A stretch of DNA of 64,000 nt from Microbacterium endophyticum (lineage in GTDB: Bacteria > Actinomycetota > Actinomycetes > Actinomycetales > Microbacteriaceae). The translations under genes were made by a program, and so were the position numbers. The notes beneath the pieces were generated by a model. It was not told the origin of the DNA. It did no database searches and saw only the letters and a program-made list of their open reading frames with translations. Position 1 is the stretch's first letter. Each line of letters starts with the position of its first letter. This document shows, one piece after another, positions 56,901-64,000 of the stretch. Location: contig NZ_CP049255.1 of NCBI RefSeq assembly GCF_011047135.1, forward strand, positions 558,001-622,000, given 5' to 3'.

Positions 56901-57040
56901 TCCTCGAGGGCGATCTGACCGCTGCCTTCCCGACCGAATCTGAAATCGCTGAAACCAGCGAGTACATTCGGCGTGAGCACTCGTTCGACGCGCGTGCTCG
57001 GGTTCTCATCGACGCGGCGATTGCGTGCCGAGATAGTTGA
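53933..57040 (+). CDS. Multi-module glycosyltransferase (repeat - GT2 - GT2-like - CgeB/GT-B)
   Basis: A 1035-residue protein. N-terminal region with two degenerate repeats of the D-P-x-x-Y type (VDPVLYAAQLG..HYIRWGYRHGY about 49-80, WDPASYLAEHPEARQ..GHLWGR about 120-146), which in other glycosyltransferases precede the catalytic domain. Residues 215-425: a GT2 domain with SIVMPAWNR, IVDDGSWDD and FLDSDNEW (DSD 303-305). About 440-690: a second GT2-like fold without a clear DxD. About 740-1035: a GT-B-like CgeB/DUF3880-type domain (GPVGETWGDTHFARSLARALE, IVFVGNSRHIARP, GDWEQFI). It may add more than one sugar. Ends 1 base before the convergent DUF2142 gene. Confidence 0.82.
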   Translation: MMKENKDTQMNRLREMSRHLRRLPVVRHALEKSDPRRRIARIIAAGIVDPVLYAAQLGVDEMSTAEAAKHYIRWGYRHGYAVNILIDNFVLKQNMPGTPRPLAYDYIASAEWNTPVSPVWDPASYLAEHPEARQHPGGPVGHLWGRVQSDPQNVKIPIQDASGVRTVAWTDLYQDALQAISAWSAARADRRRRRPNSWMKKPTEALPVWDSAKTQPLVSIVMPAWNRSGGVRVAADSVLAQTWTNWELLIVDDGSWDDTAAIAQLLAHRDQRIRFIPRDHSGVSATRNAGIDAARGEYIAFLDSDNEWQPLFLETMVSSMVEEGDTVAFATIELVYEDRVGYRQSEPTHDSLLLGNSVDLNSLVVRADALTAAGNFDTALPRAVDFDLILRLAEKNRIRHIPVLGAIYDNREESADRISTTEPMGWNTYVRLRAQVSWDELREKELLAGTHVIAILNRRDENISHKLKELLLLSEDPSFSVLVAFIAPTREEWMSGAAARLGRPDLDTQLFVERESFSYAVNMCLTKVRRTGTLVLGPRALFDADSVRKLANAAEPTSRRVVIPTNVTPQGVLVGVGSVQPKRGAAPEPILSGHPLSDAKALGTTHKIPALHGESFAMPTADLVKVQGLSPLLYNQFELPALSSALSAEWPDYEFVVRTDVVWRQFENGTPPRVDPMGNLRALTTLMPEALGDAAELYAELGQKLAHWEYLTAADGESRMRPVIHRAIATSSSIPRLRWALKIASPFGPVGETWGDTHFARSLARALERLGQEVVIDYHDAHSRETAYIDDVSLVIRGLDVHVTPTAGINMLWVISHPEMVTRAEASKFDLVFAASDSWARRQSSRWGRTVTPLLQCTDPELFRPTQRTRTQDIVFVGNSRHIARPAVLEPLRAGIPLVVYGGDWEQFISPDSIAATSVPNAEVPALYESASVVLNDHWRDMQREGFMSNRLFDVVAACGRVLSDRVDGIDKVFGKAVATYNSPAELVSILEGDLTAAFPTESEIAETSEYIRREHSFDARARVLIDAAIACRDS

Positions 57041-57041
57041 T

Positions 57042-58658
57042 CTACTGAGGTACAACTGGGGCTGGGCCGGATTCTGACAAGACCTTCTCCCGCGCACACA
57101 CCACAACGGCAACCACTGCGATCAAACCAGCAATGGCGTAAACGCAGATCGCAATCGCGAACGCGACGGAAGTAACCGCGCCACTAGCCAGCATGGCGTC
57201 GACTCCAGATTCCGACCACAGCACTCTGTATCCGAAGACCCATCCACCAATACCCGCGCATAGCCCCGCGAACATAATCAATCCCGCCACCGCTGCACGC
57301 AGCCAGGGAGTAACGCGACGGAAAAGAAGGGTCCAACACATGCCAAGGCTTACCGCCAAAGCGGTAAGCCCTCCGTAGAGATATCTCCCTTGAATCCCGC
57401 GAATGGTCCCGTTGTCCCAGAAGATCTCCCAGGCGTGGAAAGTGATGATTCCCATTGTTGCGAGTGGGTACAGCAGGAGAACCGCCAGCGCGAGACGTCT
57501 CCGAGAAAACGCGAGAGCACACACGATACTCAAGATGGCAACAATGCTTGCTGACGTCGTGAGCACGACAGGGAGATCAAGTTCCGCTCGGAAAGAGCCC
57601 CACATTGTCTCGTTTAAGCGCTCCCCGACTCGCAGGAAGAAGCCACTCAGACTGTACGCATCGGATGGCTCTTCTTCGTCGATACCGCTGCCGAAAACAC
57701 TCGGTTGAAGAACACCGTAAACGATCAGGTTTCGGAGCCACCACCAGCCTCCGATAGCGAAGGCCAGAGCCATTGTCACAGCAGCCGGGAGCAATCGCCG
57801 CATCGGACGAGAGTAGGCCCGCCAACCAGCGACGAGGAAACCGATAAATACAAGCGGTATCGCTGCAAGCAGCAAACCTTTGGTAAGCAGCGCCACGCCC
57901 AGCACTGCGCCGCCCACAAGTGAAAGCGCGATAACGCGCTTGGGCTTCGTCATCGCTCGAACCACGATGTACATGAGCGCAGCACCAAGAAAAGTCGCGA
58001 GGGCATCATTGGTAACGAGGGAAAGCACATGGTGATACTGCGGAATCGCGAGAAGAAGCGCGCCCCCGAGTACGCCTGCAGCCCGGGATCTTGTGATCCG
58101 CCGCACGCTGCCCGCGACAAAAGGCACGGCCAATGCAGCCGATGCAGCTGAGACTAGTCGCATTCCCAATAGCAGTTGGTCCCAGCGCCACTCGTTCGCG
58201 CCGAGCGCAGTGAGCGTACCCGCGACAATCGTGTAATAGGCGGGAGGATGCTGGGTCATCCAATCGGTCTGCTCTGGAGAACTCGGCTGGTTCTTGTCGG
58301 AAATAACCGAACGCTCGCTCGCGGAAGGAAGTGGGTCGTCCGCCTCCCCAGAGATCGGGTGCCCTGCCTCCCTCGACGCGACTGCCGTTCCCTCGAGCAT
58401 GGGCGCTGACTTGGGCGCCGGCCAGCCGCCGTCTTGCATCAAGCGCAAAACTGAGTTCATATGGCGCGGTTCATCGACGGTGCTAAACGGAGCGGTAGAT
58501 GTCGCCCAGCCAAAGAGGAGCACAAATGTCGCCACGGTGACCGCGGCGACTCCGGCTGCGTACCATGACGGTCTCGCTAGACGACGAGCCTTCAGCCGTC
58601 GCGCAGCGGCTCTAGAGACAGAATGATCTAGCCGCGTATCAGTCACTGACGATGTCAC
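57042..58658 (-). CDS. DUF2142 family GT-C-like membrane protein, copy 1
   Basis: A 538-residue membrane protein with about 12 transmembrane helices and the DUF2142 signature VDEPRHMNS after TM1 (Asp 62-Glu 63, His 66), plus MTQHPPAYYTIVAGTL and GANEWRWDQLL in the first outer loop. DUF2142 proteins resemble GT-C transferases that use polyprenyl-phosphate sugars on the outer face. It shares its motifs with the other DUF2142 gene at 63269. It overlaps the pyruvyl transferase by four bases (ATGA). The substrate is unknown. Confidence 0.82.
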   Translation of the reverse strand: MTSSVTDTRLDHSVSRAAARRLKARRLARPSWYAAGVAAVTVATFVLLFGWATSTAPFSTVDEPRHMNSVLRLMQDGGWPAPKSAPMLEGTAVASREAGHPISGEADDPLPSASERSVISDKNQPSSPEQTDWMTQHPPAYYTIVAGTLTALGANEWRWDQLLLGMRLVSAASAALAVPFVAGSVRRITRSRAAGVLGGALLLAIPQYHHVLSLVTNDALATFLGAALMYIVVRAMTKPKRVIALSLVGGAVLGVALLTKGLLLAAIPLVFIGFLVAGWRAYSRPMRRLLPAAVTMALAFAIGGWWWLRNLIVYGVLQPSVFGSGIDEEEPSDAYSLSGFFLRVGERLNETMWGSFRAELDLPVVLTTSASIVAILSIVCALAFSRRRLALAVLLLYPLATMGIITFHAWEIFWDNGTIRGIQGRYLYGGLTALAVSLGMCWTLLFRRVTPWLRAAVAGLIMFAGLCAGIGGWVFGYRVLWSESGVDAMLASGAVTSVAFAIAICVYAIAGLIAVVAVVVCAREKVLSESGPAPVVPQ

Positions 58659-59896
58659 GCGCGTGCACCACGGGTTTTTTGAACGATGTCAGAAATTAAG
58701 TCTGCCTGCATGAGCGATCGCGCTTTCACCGACGGCAGACGGGCATCAAGTTTTGCCTTGACCTCCACGCGCTGACTATCTAACTCGGAAAAGCGCTCGG
58801 TGAGGTATTTGAGCGTGAGCTTGTCGTGTCCGAACGCCCAATCCTCGAGTTCAAACATTTCGAGAACTTCGCGATATTTGTGGCTCCAGCCGATAACGAG
58901 TGTGGGAACCGCCATCGCGAGCGAGGAGACCATCGCGTGGAATCGGCTGGCGACGAAAAGCGAGCACTGCCCGATCAAAAATCTCAGCTGCTGCGACGTA
59001 AGCTCACGATCAACAAACAGCAGGTCAGCACCTAGCCGGAGGCGTGAGTGAATATCACGGCACAACGGCAGGTCATTGTTGTGTGTCTTCTCTGTTCCGG
59101 TTCGAACGCTGTGAGGGATCAACATCACGTGCTTTCCCTCGCTTCGAAGGTATTCGATAAAGGCGACCATCTGACTGACGTAGTCGCCGCCCCGCGCGTC
59201 GACCTTTTTTTGTAGCACGACGCTCGGGCACACGCCCACCACATCCTGCTCGAAGAATGTGAGATCGATCTGGCTCGATACATCAGTCGCTTCAGTGCCC
59301 GCGAGCTCGAGAGAGAATGCGTAGTCAGCCCCGGCAACAATATTGCTCAGGCCAAGACCCTCCGCGTACTCATGAGTGATCCTGCCGCGAGTGACGAGGG
59401 TACGCACCTTCGGCAAGAAAGTGCGAGAAGCCCAGCGATTCACAGGATTACGAAACGGTCCGACGGCCTGAGCGCATTTGAAAACGGGGGTTCTTACGTT
59501 GATCGCCGGAAGAATTGAGGCGATGTTGTAGAGCAGAAACTTCTCGCGTCCATCGGTGAAAGTGATTCCGCCTTGATCAAGAAGAACGTCTGCCTCGCTC
59601 AATGCACGAATAGCCTCCGACCGGCTACGCAAGACGCCGCGCAGAAATGGAAGAACCCGGTACGCGAGCGCGAGCGAATTGATCGTCACACCGAGCTGCT
59701 TTGCATTCGCAGCCACGATCTTTAGGTTCGGGTAAGGATTGAGCGCTGCATCCTCTTCGGGATACATGCTCAGCAACGTGAAGCTCGGGTTATCCAGACG
59801 CTCGGAGAGTGTCTGGACGGCGGCTTCGAGCATCGCCGACGCGCCCTTATTCCCCGACAGCGCAGAGCCAATGATGGCGATATTGGGAGAGGTCAT
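58655..59896 (-). CDS. Polysaccharide pyruvyl transferase family protein
   Basis: A 413-residue PF04230 protein: the N-terminus AIIGSALSGNKGASAMLEAA, DVLLDQGGITFTDG near 105-118 and a C-terminal half with VVGVCPSVVLQKK, LIPHSVR and ASRFHAMVSSLAMAVPTLVIGWSHKY (about 320-345), the segment that in CsaB/WcaK-like enzymes binds substrate. It should transfer pyruvate from PEP as a ketal onto a sugar, giving a charged glycan. It overlaps both the flippase-like gene upstream and the DUF2142 gene downstream by four bases. Confidence 0.85.
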   Translation of the reverse strand: MTSPNIAIIGSALSGNKGASAMLEAAVQTLSERLDNPSFTLLSMYPEEDAALNPYPNLKIVAANAKQLGVTINSLALAYRVLPFLRGVLRSRSEAIRALSEADVLLDQGGITFTDGREKFLLYNIASILPAINVRTPVFKCAQAVGPFRNPVNRWASRTFLPKVRTLVTRGRITHEYAEGLGLSNIVAGADYAFSLELAGTEATDVSSQIDLTFFEQDVVGVCPSVVLQKKVDARGGDYVSQMVAFIEYLRSEGKHVMLIPHSVRTGTEKTHNNDLPLCRDIHSRLRLGADLLFVDRELTSQQLRFLIGQCSLFVASRFHAMVSSLAMAVPTLVIGWSHKYREVLEMFELEDWAFGHDKLTLKYLTERFSELDSQRVEVKAKLDARLPSVKARSLMQADLISDIVQKTRGARA

Positions 59897-60861
59897 GGTC
59901 GGTACTCCTGAGGAATCGTGCGGCGGACACCGCCGTAGATGAGCGCAACAATCGCGTCACCGACGGTGCTGAGAAGACGTGCGAGAAGACTGATGATTAC
60001 CGCCTCCTCGACGGGAACATACTGGGTGAGAACAAGAACGATGATGGCCTCTCGAACGCCGAGACCGCTCGGCACAAAGAAGGCGAGTATTCCTATGGCA
60101 CCTGCAAGCACATAGGCGGCGGCGAATGGCACCCACTCCGCAGGGCCGATTCGGGAAACTGTGATAGCGATCAGTACGAAACCGACCCCGTTGAGAATCC
60201 TGGGGAGCAGAAATTCCACGAAGAACCGGAGTGTCTGCGCCGAGTTGAGAAAGTAGCGTTCGGGAACATCTTTCTTAAGGATGCGTCGAGCTGCGAGTCC
60301 GACGATCTTACGGAATGTCGGCTTATGGAGGATGAGTACCAGGGGCACGAGCACGAGCAGGGGAAGCAAGAGGAGCGTCGCGTTGTCACCAAAAATGCGA
60401 GGGCCAAGACTCACCAGCAGGATAAGTGCGCTGGGCACAATCGAAGCTAACTGCAGATAGACGTTCTCATATACGAAGGAGATGACGATCAGAGATCGGC
60501 TCACCCCCTTCTTCCCTGCCCAAACGATTTTGTTCATGACGGAACCGATTTGGCCAGGAATGTACTTGAGCAGCCAAGAAGCGCATTGCACGGCTATCGC
60601 CTCGGCCGCGGAAACACGCGCGGTGGGCTCAAGTACACGCACCATTCGGCCCCAGAGCAGCCCAGTAAGCGGCACAGCGAGGGCGAAGATCAGCGTTGCC
60701 GGAATCCATAGCCAGTCGAAGTCAAGATGCTTTTGCGAGATTTGATCCCAGTTGCTCCACAGTGAGGAGGCAAAGAAGTAACCCACTGCGGCGAGCACGA
60801 GCACAGTGATGCCCCAACGCAGCGCACGTTTTCGCCACCAGGGCGATGAATTATTCGTCAT
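59893..60861 (-). CDS. PF03706-type (LPG synthase TM region) membrane protein, flippase-like
   Basis: A 322-residue protein with about eight transmembrane helices, beginning WRKRALRWGITVLVLAAVGYFF. PGQIGSVMNKI, VYENVYLQLA and PSGLGVREAIIVLVL are typical of the membrane domain shared by MprF and AglD/flippase-like proteins. The soluble MprF catalytic domain is absent, so this is a stand-alone transmembrane unit, proposed for such proteins to move polyprenyl-linked sugars. Overlaps the pyruvyl transferase gene by four bases; 15 bases after the nitroreductase gene. Confidence 0.82.
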   Translation of the reverse strand: MTNNSSPWWRKRALRWGITVLVLAAVGYFFASSLWSNWDQISQKHLDFDWLWIPATLIFALAVPLTGLLWGRMVRVLEPTARVSAAEAIAVQCASWLLKYIPGQIGSVMNKIVWAGKKGVSRSLIVISFVYENVYLQLASIVPSALILLVSLGPRIFGDNATLLLLPLLVLVPLVLILHKPTFRKIVGLAARRILKKDVPERYFLNSAQTLRFFVEFLLPRILNGVGFVLIAITVSRIGPAEWVPFAAAYVLAGAIGILAFFVPSGLGVREAIIVLVLTQYVPVEEAVIISLLARLLSTVGDAIVALIYGGVRRTIPQEYRP

Positions 60862-60876
60862 TTGGACCGGCCGAAA

Positions 60877-61950
60877 CTAGTTGAATCGGCGGAAGGTATC
60901 GAGTTCCTTCTTCTGCGAATACGGAACTTGCCCCTCGGGATCTGCATACCCCACGGCGATGAGCATCACGACGCGATCCGAAAGTCCGAGCTTCAGTTCC
61001 TTTTGCATCTTGCGTTCTAGTGGCTCGAAATCGGGCCAGTTGATAACCGTGGAGCTGAGCCCAAGAGTCTCAAGACCGAGGATGAACTGCATCGCGGCGA
61101 GGGAACTGTCGACGTAGATCGCGTGGCGATCACGGGGGCTGAAGTACGACTCCAGCTTTCCAACGACAACGACGATCGAGGGGATGTTGTCGCCATAGCC
61201 AGCAGCCCCGAACGGAATGGACGATACCCGGCGCACAGCGTCAGGCTCGTCAAAGATCCGGAACTCATAGGGGAGCCGGTTGCAGGCGGTCGGCGCCTGG
61301 CGCGCGATCAGAAGCGCCTTGTCGAAGAGCTCCCGTGGGACGGGCTTCTGCTCAAACCAGCGAACACTTCGACGCTGGCGAACCAGCCGCTCGAGAGCAT
61401 CGAATTCGATATCAGAAAGATGCTCTTTCGGATGCGGAATCTTGCCGCTGAACTCTCCGATGAATTGCGTGCTTTCGAATCGCTCCCGCGCAGCTTCTAC
61501 TGTGGCATCTGTTCTAGCGCTGACCCGAAAGTACTCGGTGAGCACGTCATGTGCCCATGCCATCTCGCTTGCCTCCATAGAGGCTGGCGCCGAGTGCTGC
61601 TGCGCCACTGCGTCCTCGTAGAACTCGATGGTCTCGGTAATGTAATCGCGCGCGAAGACATCGCGTCGCGGGCGCATGATGAGGCCCTTCTCAAGGCGAT
61701 GAATGTTGCGGCGCAATTCCACGTGGGAGAGTCGATCGCGTTTCTTGTTGCGGTAGTAATCGCGACGGCCACGCAGCACCGCTGATTGTTCTCGATTGAA
61801 AGTCAGAAAGCTTAGAAAATACCAAAAGTGTGTCAAAAAGCGACTTGACCCGAAAGATTCGAGGACAATCCGATTGACAAGCTCATAGATGCGCCGAATC
61901 CATGTAATTGCGAGCAGATCCTTCGCGATGTTCTTGAGCGTATTCAGCAA
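60877..61950 (-). CDS. Nitroreductase-family protein with N-terminal HRLEKGL domain
   Basis: A 357-residue protein. The N-terminal 180 residues include hydrophobic helices (about 20-52) and the motif NIHRLEKGLIMRPRR (about 82-96), seen in nitroreductase-like proteins of polysaccharide clusters. The C-terminal part (about 185-357) is an FMN nitroreductase fold: RLVRQRRSVRWFEQKPVP (FMN phosphate site), ARQAPTACNRLPYEFRIF, and the late GYADPEG segment. The role in glycan synthesis is not established; a redox step on a sugar or lipid intermediate is possible, but catalysis is not proved. It sits between the flippase-like and GT2 genes. Confidence 0.72.
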   Translation of the reverse strand: MLNTLKNIAKDLLAITWIRRIYELVNRIVLESFGSSRFLTHFWYFLSFLTFNREQSAVLRGRRDYYRNKKRDRLSHVELRRNIHRLEKGLIMRPRRDVFARDYITETIEFYEDAVAQQHSAPASMEASEMAWAHDVLTEYFRVSARTDATVEAARERFESTQFIGEFSGKIPHPKEHLSDIEFDALERLVRQRRSVRWFEQKPVPRELFDKALLIARQAPTACNRLPYEFRIFDEPDAVRRVSSIPFGAAGYGDNIPSIVVVVGKLESYFSPRDRHAIYVDSSLAAMQFILGLETLGLSSTVINWPDFEPLERKMQKELKLGLSDRVVMLIAVGYADPEGQVPYSQKKELDTFRRFN

Positions 61951-61983
61951 CGGGTCTCCTGGTATTTGGATGGCGAATCTTGA

Positions 61984-63084
61984 CTAGCGTTGTGGGGCAG
62001 CGTGTTCAGTGGACGCTGCTCCTGCGATATCGCTAGTCCGCTCGGCACGAGCGATAACCGACTCGGCTGCGTGCATACTGACGGGCAATGACGGATGCTG
62101 GGCCACCTCTTCATGCACTGAAGTATTGGGATTGATGACTCGGTCAGGCGAGTATTGCAACAGCTTCACACGCTCGAGAGAATCTTCGAGAAGTGTGCGA
62201 TTTGTGCGGATCATGTCGGAAATTACGATGAGCGCAAGACTGAGCAATCCACCAACCAGCATGGCCGATCCGAAAACGAGCGACTGGATATGGCTTCCTG
62301 CCACTCCTAGCCAGCTGAGAACAAGAAACCGCCCGAAAGGAATTGCTGCCGCGATGAAGAAAGCGACTGCGAGACTCACGAACAGGGCATGTGGTTTGAA
62401 CATCACATAGCTGCGCATAATCGCTTGAGCGGAGCGGGCCATGTGCTGGAAAATATTCTTGAAGAGGCGAGATTCGCGGGTCTTGGGGTTAGTGCGGATC
62501 GGAACGCTAAAGATTCGCAGGCGCTTATTCCCTGCTTGGATGATCGTCTCCATGCAGTAGCTGAACTGGGTCACGACGTTGAGCCGAATGAGTGACTCAC
62601 GAGAATAAGCGCGAAACCCACTCGCGGCATCAGGAAGGTCGGTTTCAGCCGCGAAGTTTACAACTCGACTCCCGACGCTTTGCATGAGCTTTTTAAACGC
62701 AGAAAAGTGCTCGATTGTCTTCGTCTGGCGATCACCGATAACGATATCTGCCTCACCACGCAACATTGGAGCGACGAGATCCGCGATTCGCTCTTGCGGG
62801 TACTGGTTGTCGCCGTCGGTGTTGACAACGATGTCGGCTCCGTGTTGGAGCGCGTAATCAACGCCGTCGCGGAAAGAGCGAGCTAGCCCCATATTGCGGG
62901 TGTGGAAGACAAAGTGCTCGACGCCGAGTTGACGCGCCACCTCTACAGTCGCGTCGGTGGAGCCGTCATCCACCACGAGAATGTGGATTTCGTCGATACC
63001 GTCGATATGAGTCGGTATCCCCTTCAAGACCATCGGAAGGGTCTCTTCTTCGTTCAAACAGGGAATTTGGATGAACAGTCGCAT
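61984..63084 (-). CDS. Polyprenyl-phosphate-type GT2 glycosyltransferase with C-terminal TM helices
   Basis: A 366-residue protein: GT2 domain (about 1-230; IQIPCLNEEETLPMVLKGIP, VVDDGSTDAT, VNTDGDNQYP with DxD at about 93-97, FSAFKKLMQSVGSRVVN) followed by two transmembrane helices (about 250-275 and 290-315) and a cytoplasmic tail. This is the GtrB/Dpm1-like architecture that makes polyprenyl-phosphate sugars, the donor class expected for the two DUF2142 GT-C proteins. ATG 63084 is chosen; the earlier open frame to 63192 lies in the promoter region. Confidence 0.85.
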   Translation of the reverse strand: MRLFIQIPCLNEEETLPMVLKGIPTHIDGIDEIHILVVDDGSTDATVEVARQLGVEHFVFHTRNMGLARSFRDGVDYALQHGADIVVNTDGDNQYPQERIADLVAPMLRGEADIVIGDRQTKTIEHFSAFKKLMQSVGSRVVNFAAETDLPDAASGFRAYSRESLIRLNVVTQFSYCMETIIQAGNKRLRIFSVPIRTNPKTRESRLFKNIFQHMARSAQAIMRSYVMFKPHALFVSLAVAFFIAAAIPFGRFLVLSWLGVAGSHIQSLVFGSAMLVGGLLSLALIVISDMIRTNRTLLEDSLERVKLLQYSPDRVINPNTSVHEEVAQHPSLPVSMHAAESVIARAERTSDIAGAASTEHAAPQR

Positions 63085-63170
63085 TGTGACTTTCAGATCA
63101 TGTACCGGACGATAACGGAGCTGCAGCCCAGTAGAGCAGTGCCAGCTCTTGTCACGCAGCAGCCCGTAGT

Positions 63171-63176
63171 ATCCTA
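63171..63176 (-). promoter_or_regulatory. Possible -10 of the GT2-nitroreductase-flippase-pyruvyl-DUF2142 operon
   Basis: TAGGAT on the minus strand about 87 bases before ATG 63084. There is no clear -35. The 184-base spacer to the divergent DUF2142 gene otherwise holds only that gene's AAGGAG ribosome site. Confidence 0.3.
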
Positions 63177-63268
63177 GCCGATGGCCTCGCACGACTACCT
63201 CGAACGCACAATGACCCGCACAAGCTCCAAGCTTGACTTGTCCATCACAGACTCCTCAAGGAGAGCGC

Positions 63269-64000
63269 ATGCGATCTTCATTCCGTGCCGGCGGCTCAAG
63301 GGAGCTCAGCGAATCCCGCCAGGCCGAGCCGACAGAGCGGGCACCGCTGCTCGTCTGGGTGCTGACGGCCGCACTCGTTTTTATTTGCGCGACCTGGAGC
63401 ATTCTCACCCCGCCGTTGCTCGCCCCTGATGAGACATCACATCTATCGAGCGTGCTACGTGTTGCGGACGACCTGTCGTGGCCCGACCCGGGCGAAGCGC
63501 GAATCCCAGAATACGTAACGATGCTCGGTGAGGAGCGGCAGCTTGCGCCCGAGGATCGAAGCGTACTGAGCGACCTCGCCGCCCAGCATCCCGATGCCAG
63601 CGACCGACTTGATCAGATGACGCAGCATCCTCCGCTTTACTACGTGATCGCTGCAGGTGTCGTCAAGATATTCGGCGCTGAGGACTGGCGATGGGACCAG
63701 GCAGCGCTGCTCGTGAGACTGTTGGGGGCGATACTAGCGGCACCTCTGGTGTGGCTAGCATGGAGCGCTACGCGAACACTCACGCGATCTCGAAAAGCAG
63801 GCATCTTAGCGGCGATGGCGATATTTTTGGTTCCGGGATTGGCTCAAATGCTCGGCGTCGCGAACAACGACACGTTCGCGATTCTGGTCGGGTCTATCGT
63901 GGCGTGGCTGAGCATAAAGATCCTCTGTGGTGATCGCAGGAGATCCGTACTTCTTGGCCTCGGAGTCGCTTTTGGTCTGGCGGGCCTGGCGAAGGGCACC
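63269..64000 (+). CDS. DUF2142 family GT-C-like membrane protein, copy 2 (3' end outside window)
   Basis: 244 codons visible. After a basic N-terminus and TM1 (about 27-46) come LAPDETSHLSSVL (Asp 54-Glu 55, His 58) and MTQHPPLYYVIAAGV with GAEDWRWDQAALL, the same loop signatures as the copy at 57042-58658, so the two are paralogues with an alignable first half. ATG 63269 follows AAGGAGAG at ribosome-site distance. It is divergent from the GT2-led operon and probably a second outer-face transferase of the locus. It is not broken inside the window. Confidence 0.8.
   Translation, partial: MRSSFRAGGSRELSESRQAEPTERAPLLVWVLTAALVFICATWSILTPPLLAPDETSHLSSVLRVADDLSWPDPGEARIPEYVTMLGEERQLAPEDRSVLSDLAAQHPDASDRLDQMTQHPPLYYVIAAGVVKIFGAEDWRWDQAALLVRLLGAILAAPLVWLAWSATRTLTRSRKAGILAAMAIFLVPGLAQMLGVANNDTFAILVGSIVAWLSIKILCGDRRRSVLLGLGVAFGLAGLAKGT

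Overview
The window is chromosomal DNA from a high-GC actinobacterium, most likely a member of the Microbacteriaceae (order Micrococcales). Family-level markers include the mycobacterial-type fused 2-oxoglutarate decarboxylase (kgd), sigR/rsrA, mtrAB-lpqB, two WhiB proteins (WhiB1- and WhiB2-like), guaB1, an Rv3235-like protein, DUF3499 and DUF5719. There are 54 protein genes, two of them cut by the window ends. I see no tRNA, rRNA, CRISPR array, transposase, integrase or phage gene, and no gene-free stretch longer than 300 bases.

Layout. 1-3.7 kb: two CNNM/CorC-type CBS membrane proteins and guaB1. 3.9-12.4 kb: kgd, the redox-stress pair sigR-rsrA divergent from aroA-rsgA, a Bcp peroxiredoxin, a small membrane protein and whiB1. 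12.4-17.4 kb: a PdtaS-type histidine kinase, a CpaE/MinD-like ATPase with a SAF-domain partner, and three small regulatory or unknown genes including an Rv3235 homologue. 17.4-28.7 kb: alanine-type aminotransferase, secA, a coiled-coil protein, hpf, comF, lpqB, mtrB and mtrA. 28.9-39.6 kb: a five-gene coupled operon (DUF7847-like, DUF4129, DUF4350, MoxR, DUF58), a fur-katG cassette, a SpoIIM-like/RDD divergent pair, DUF3499 and a zincin-like protein. 39.7-45.7 kb: DUF5719, a large membrane glycosyltransferase, whiB2 and manA.

45.7-64 kb is a surface-polysaccharide locus. It has two O-antigen-ligase/polymerase-like paralogues, a two-component Wzm/Wzt ABC exporter, and a tightly overlapping run of a near-perfect GlfT2 homologue, a GlfT1-like transferase, an RgpF-like protein and a 1035-residue multi-module glycosyltransferase. 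Two DUF2142 GT-C proteins flank a pyruvyl transferase, a PF03706-type membrane protein, a nitroreductase-domain protein and a polyprenyl-phosphate-type GT2. I read this as synthesis and export of a galactofuranan-like glycan (the mycobacterial galactan logic in an organism not expected to make mycolic acids) plus a second module that decorates it outside the membrane. This is the best candidate for an under-described system here.

Regulation. Many genes have a TANNNT -10 hexamer 6-8 bases upstream of the start codon and no Shine-Dalgarno sequence, which is the leaderless-mRNA layout; it settles several start codons (fur, DUF3499, guaB1). sigR has a Shine-Dalgarno sequence and a sigma-R-type promoter lying inside the start of aroA. 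fur has a palindromic operator overlapping its -35 element. Strong hairpin terminators sit at about 7.56, 12.37, 23.07 and 34.17 kb, each between convergent genes.
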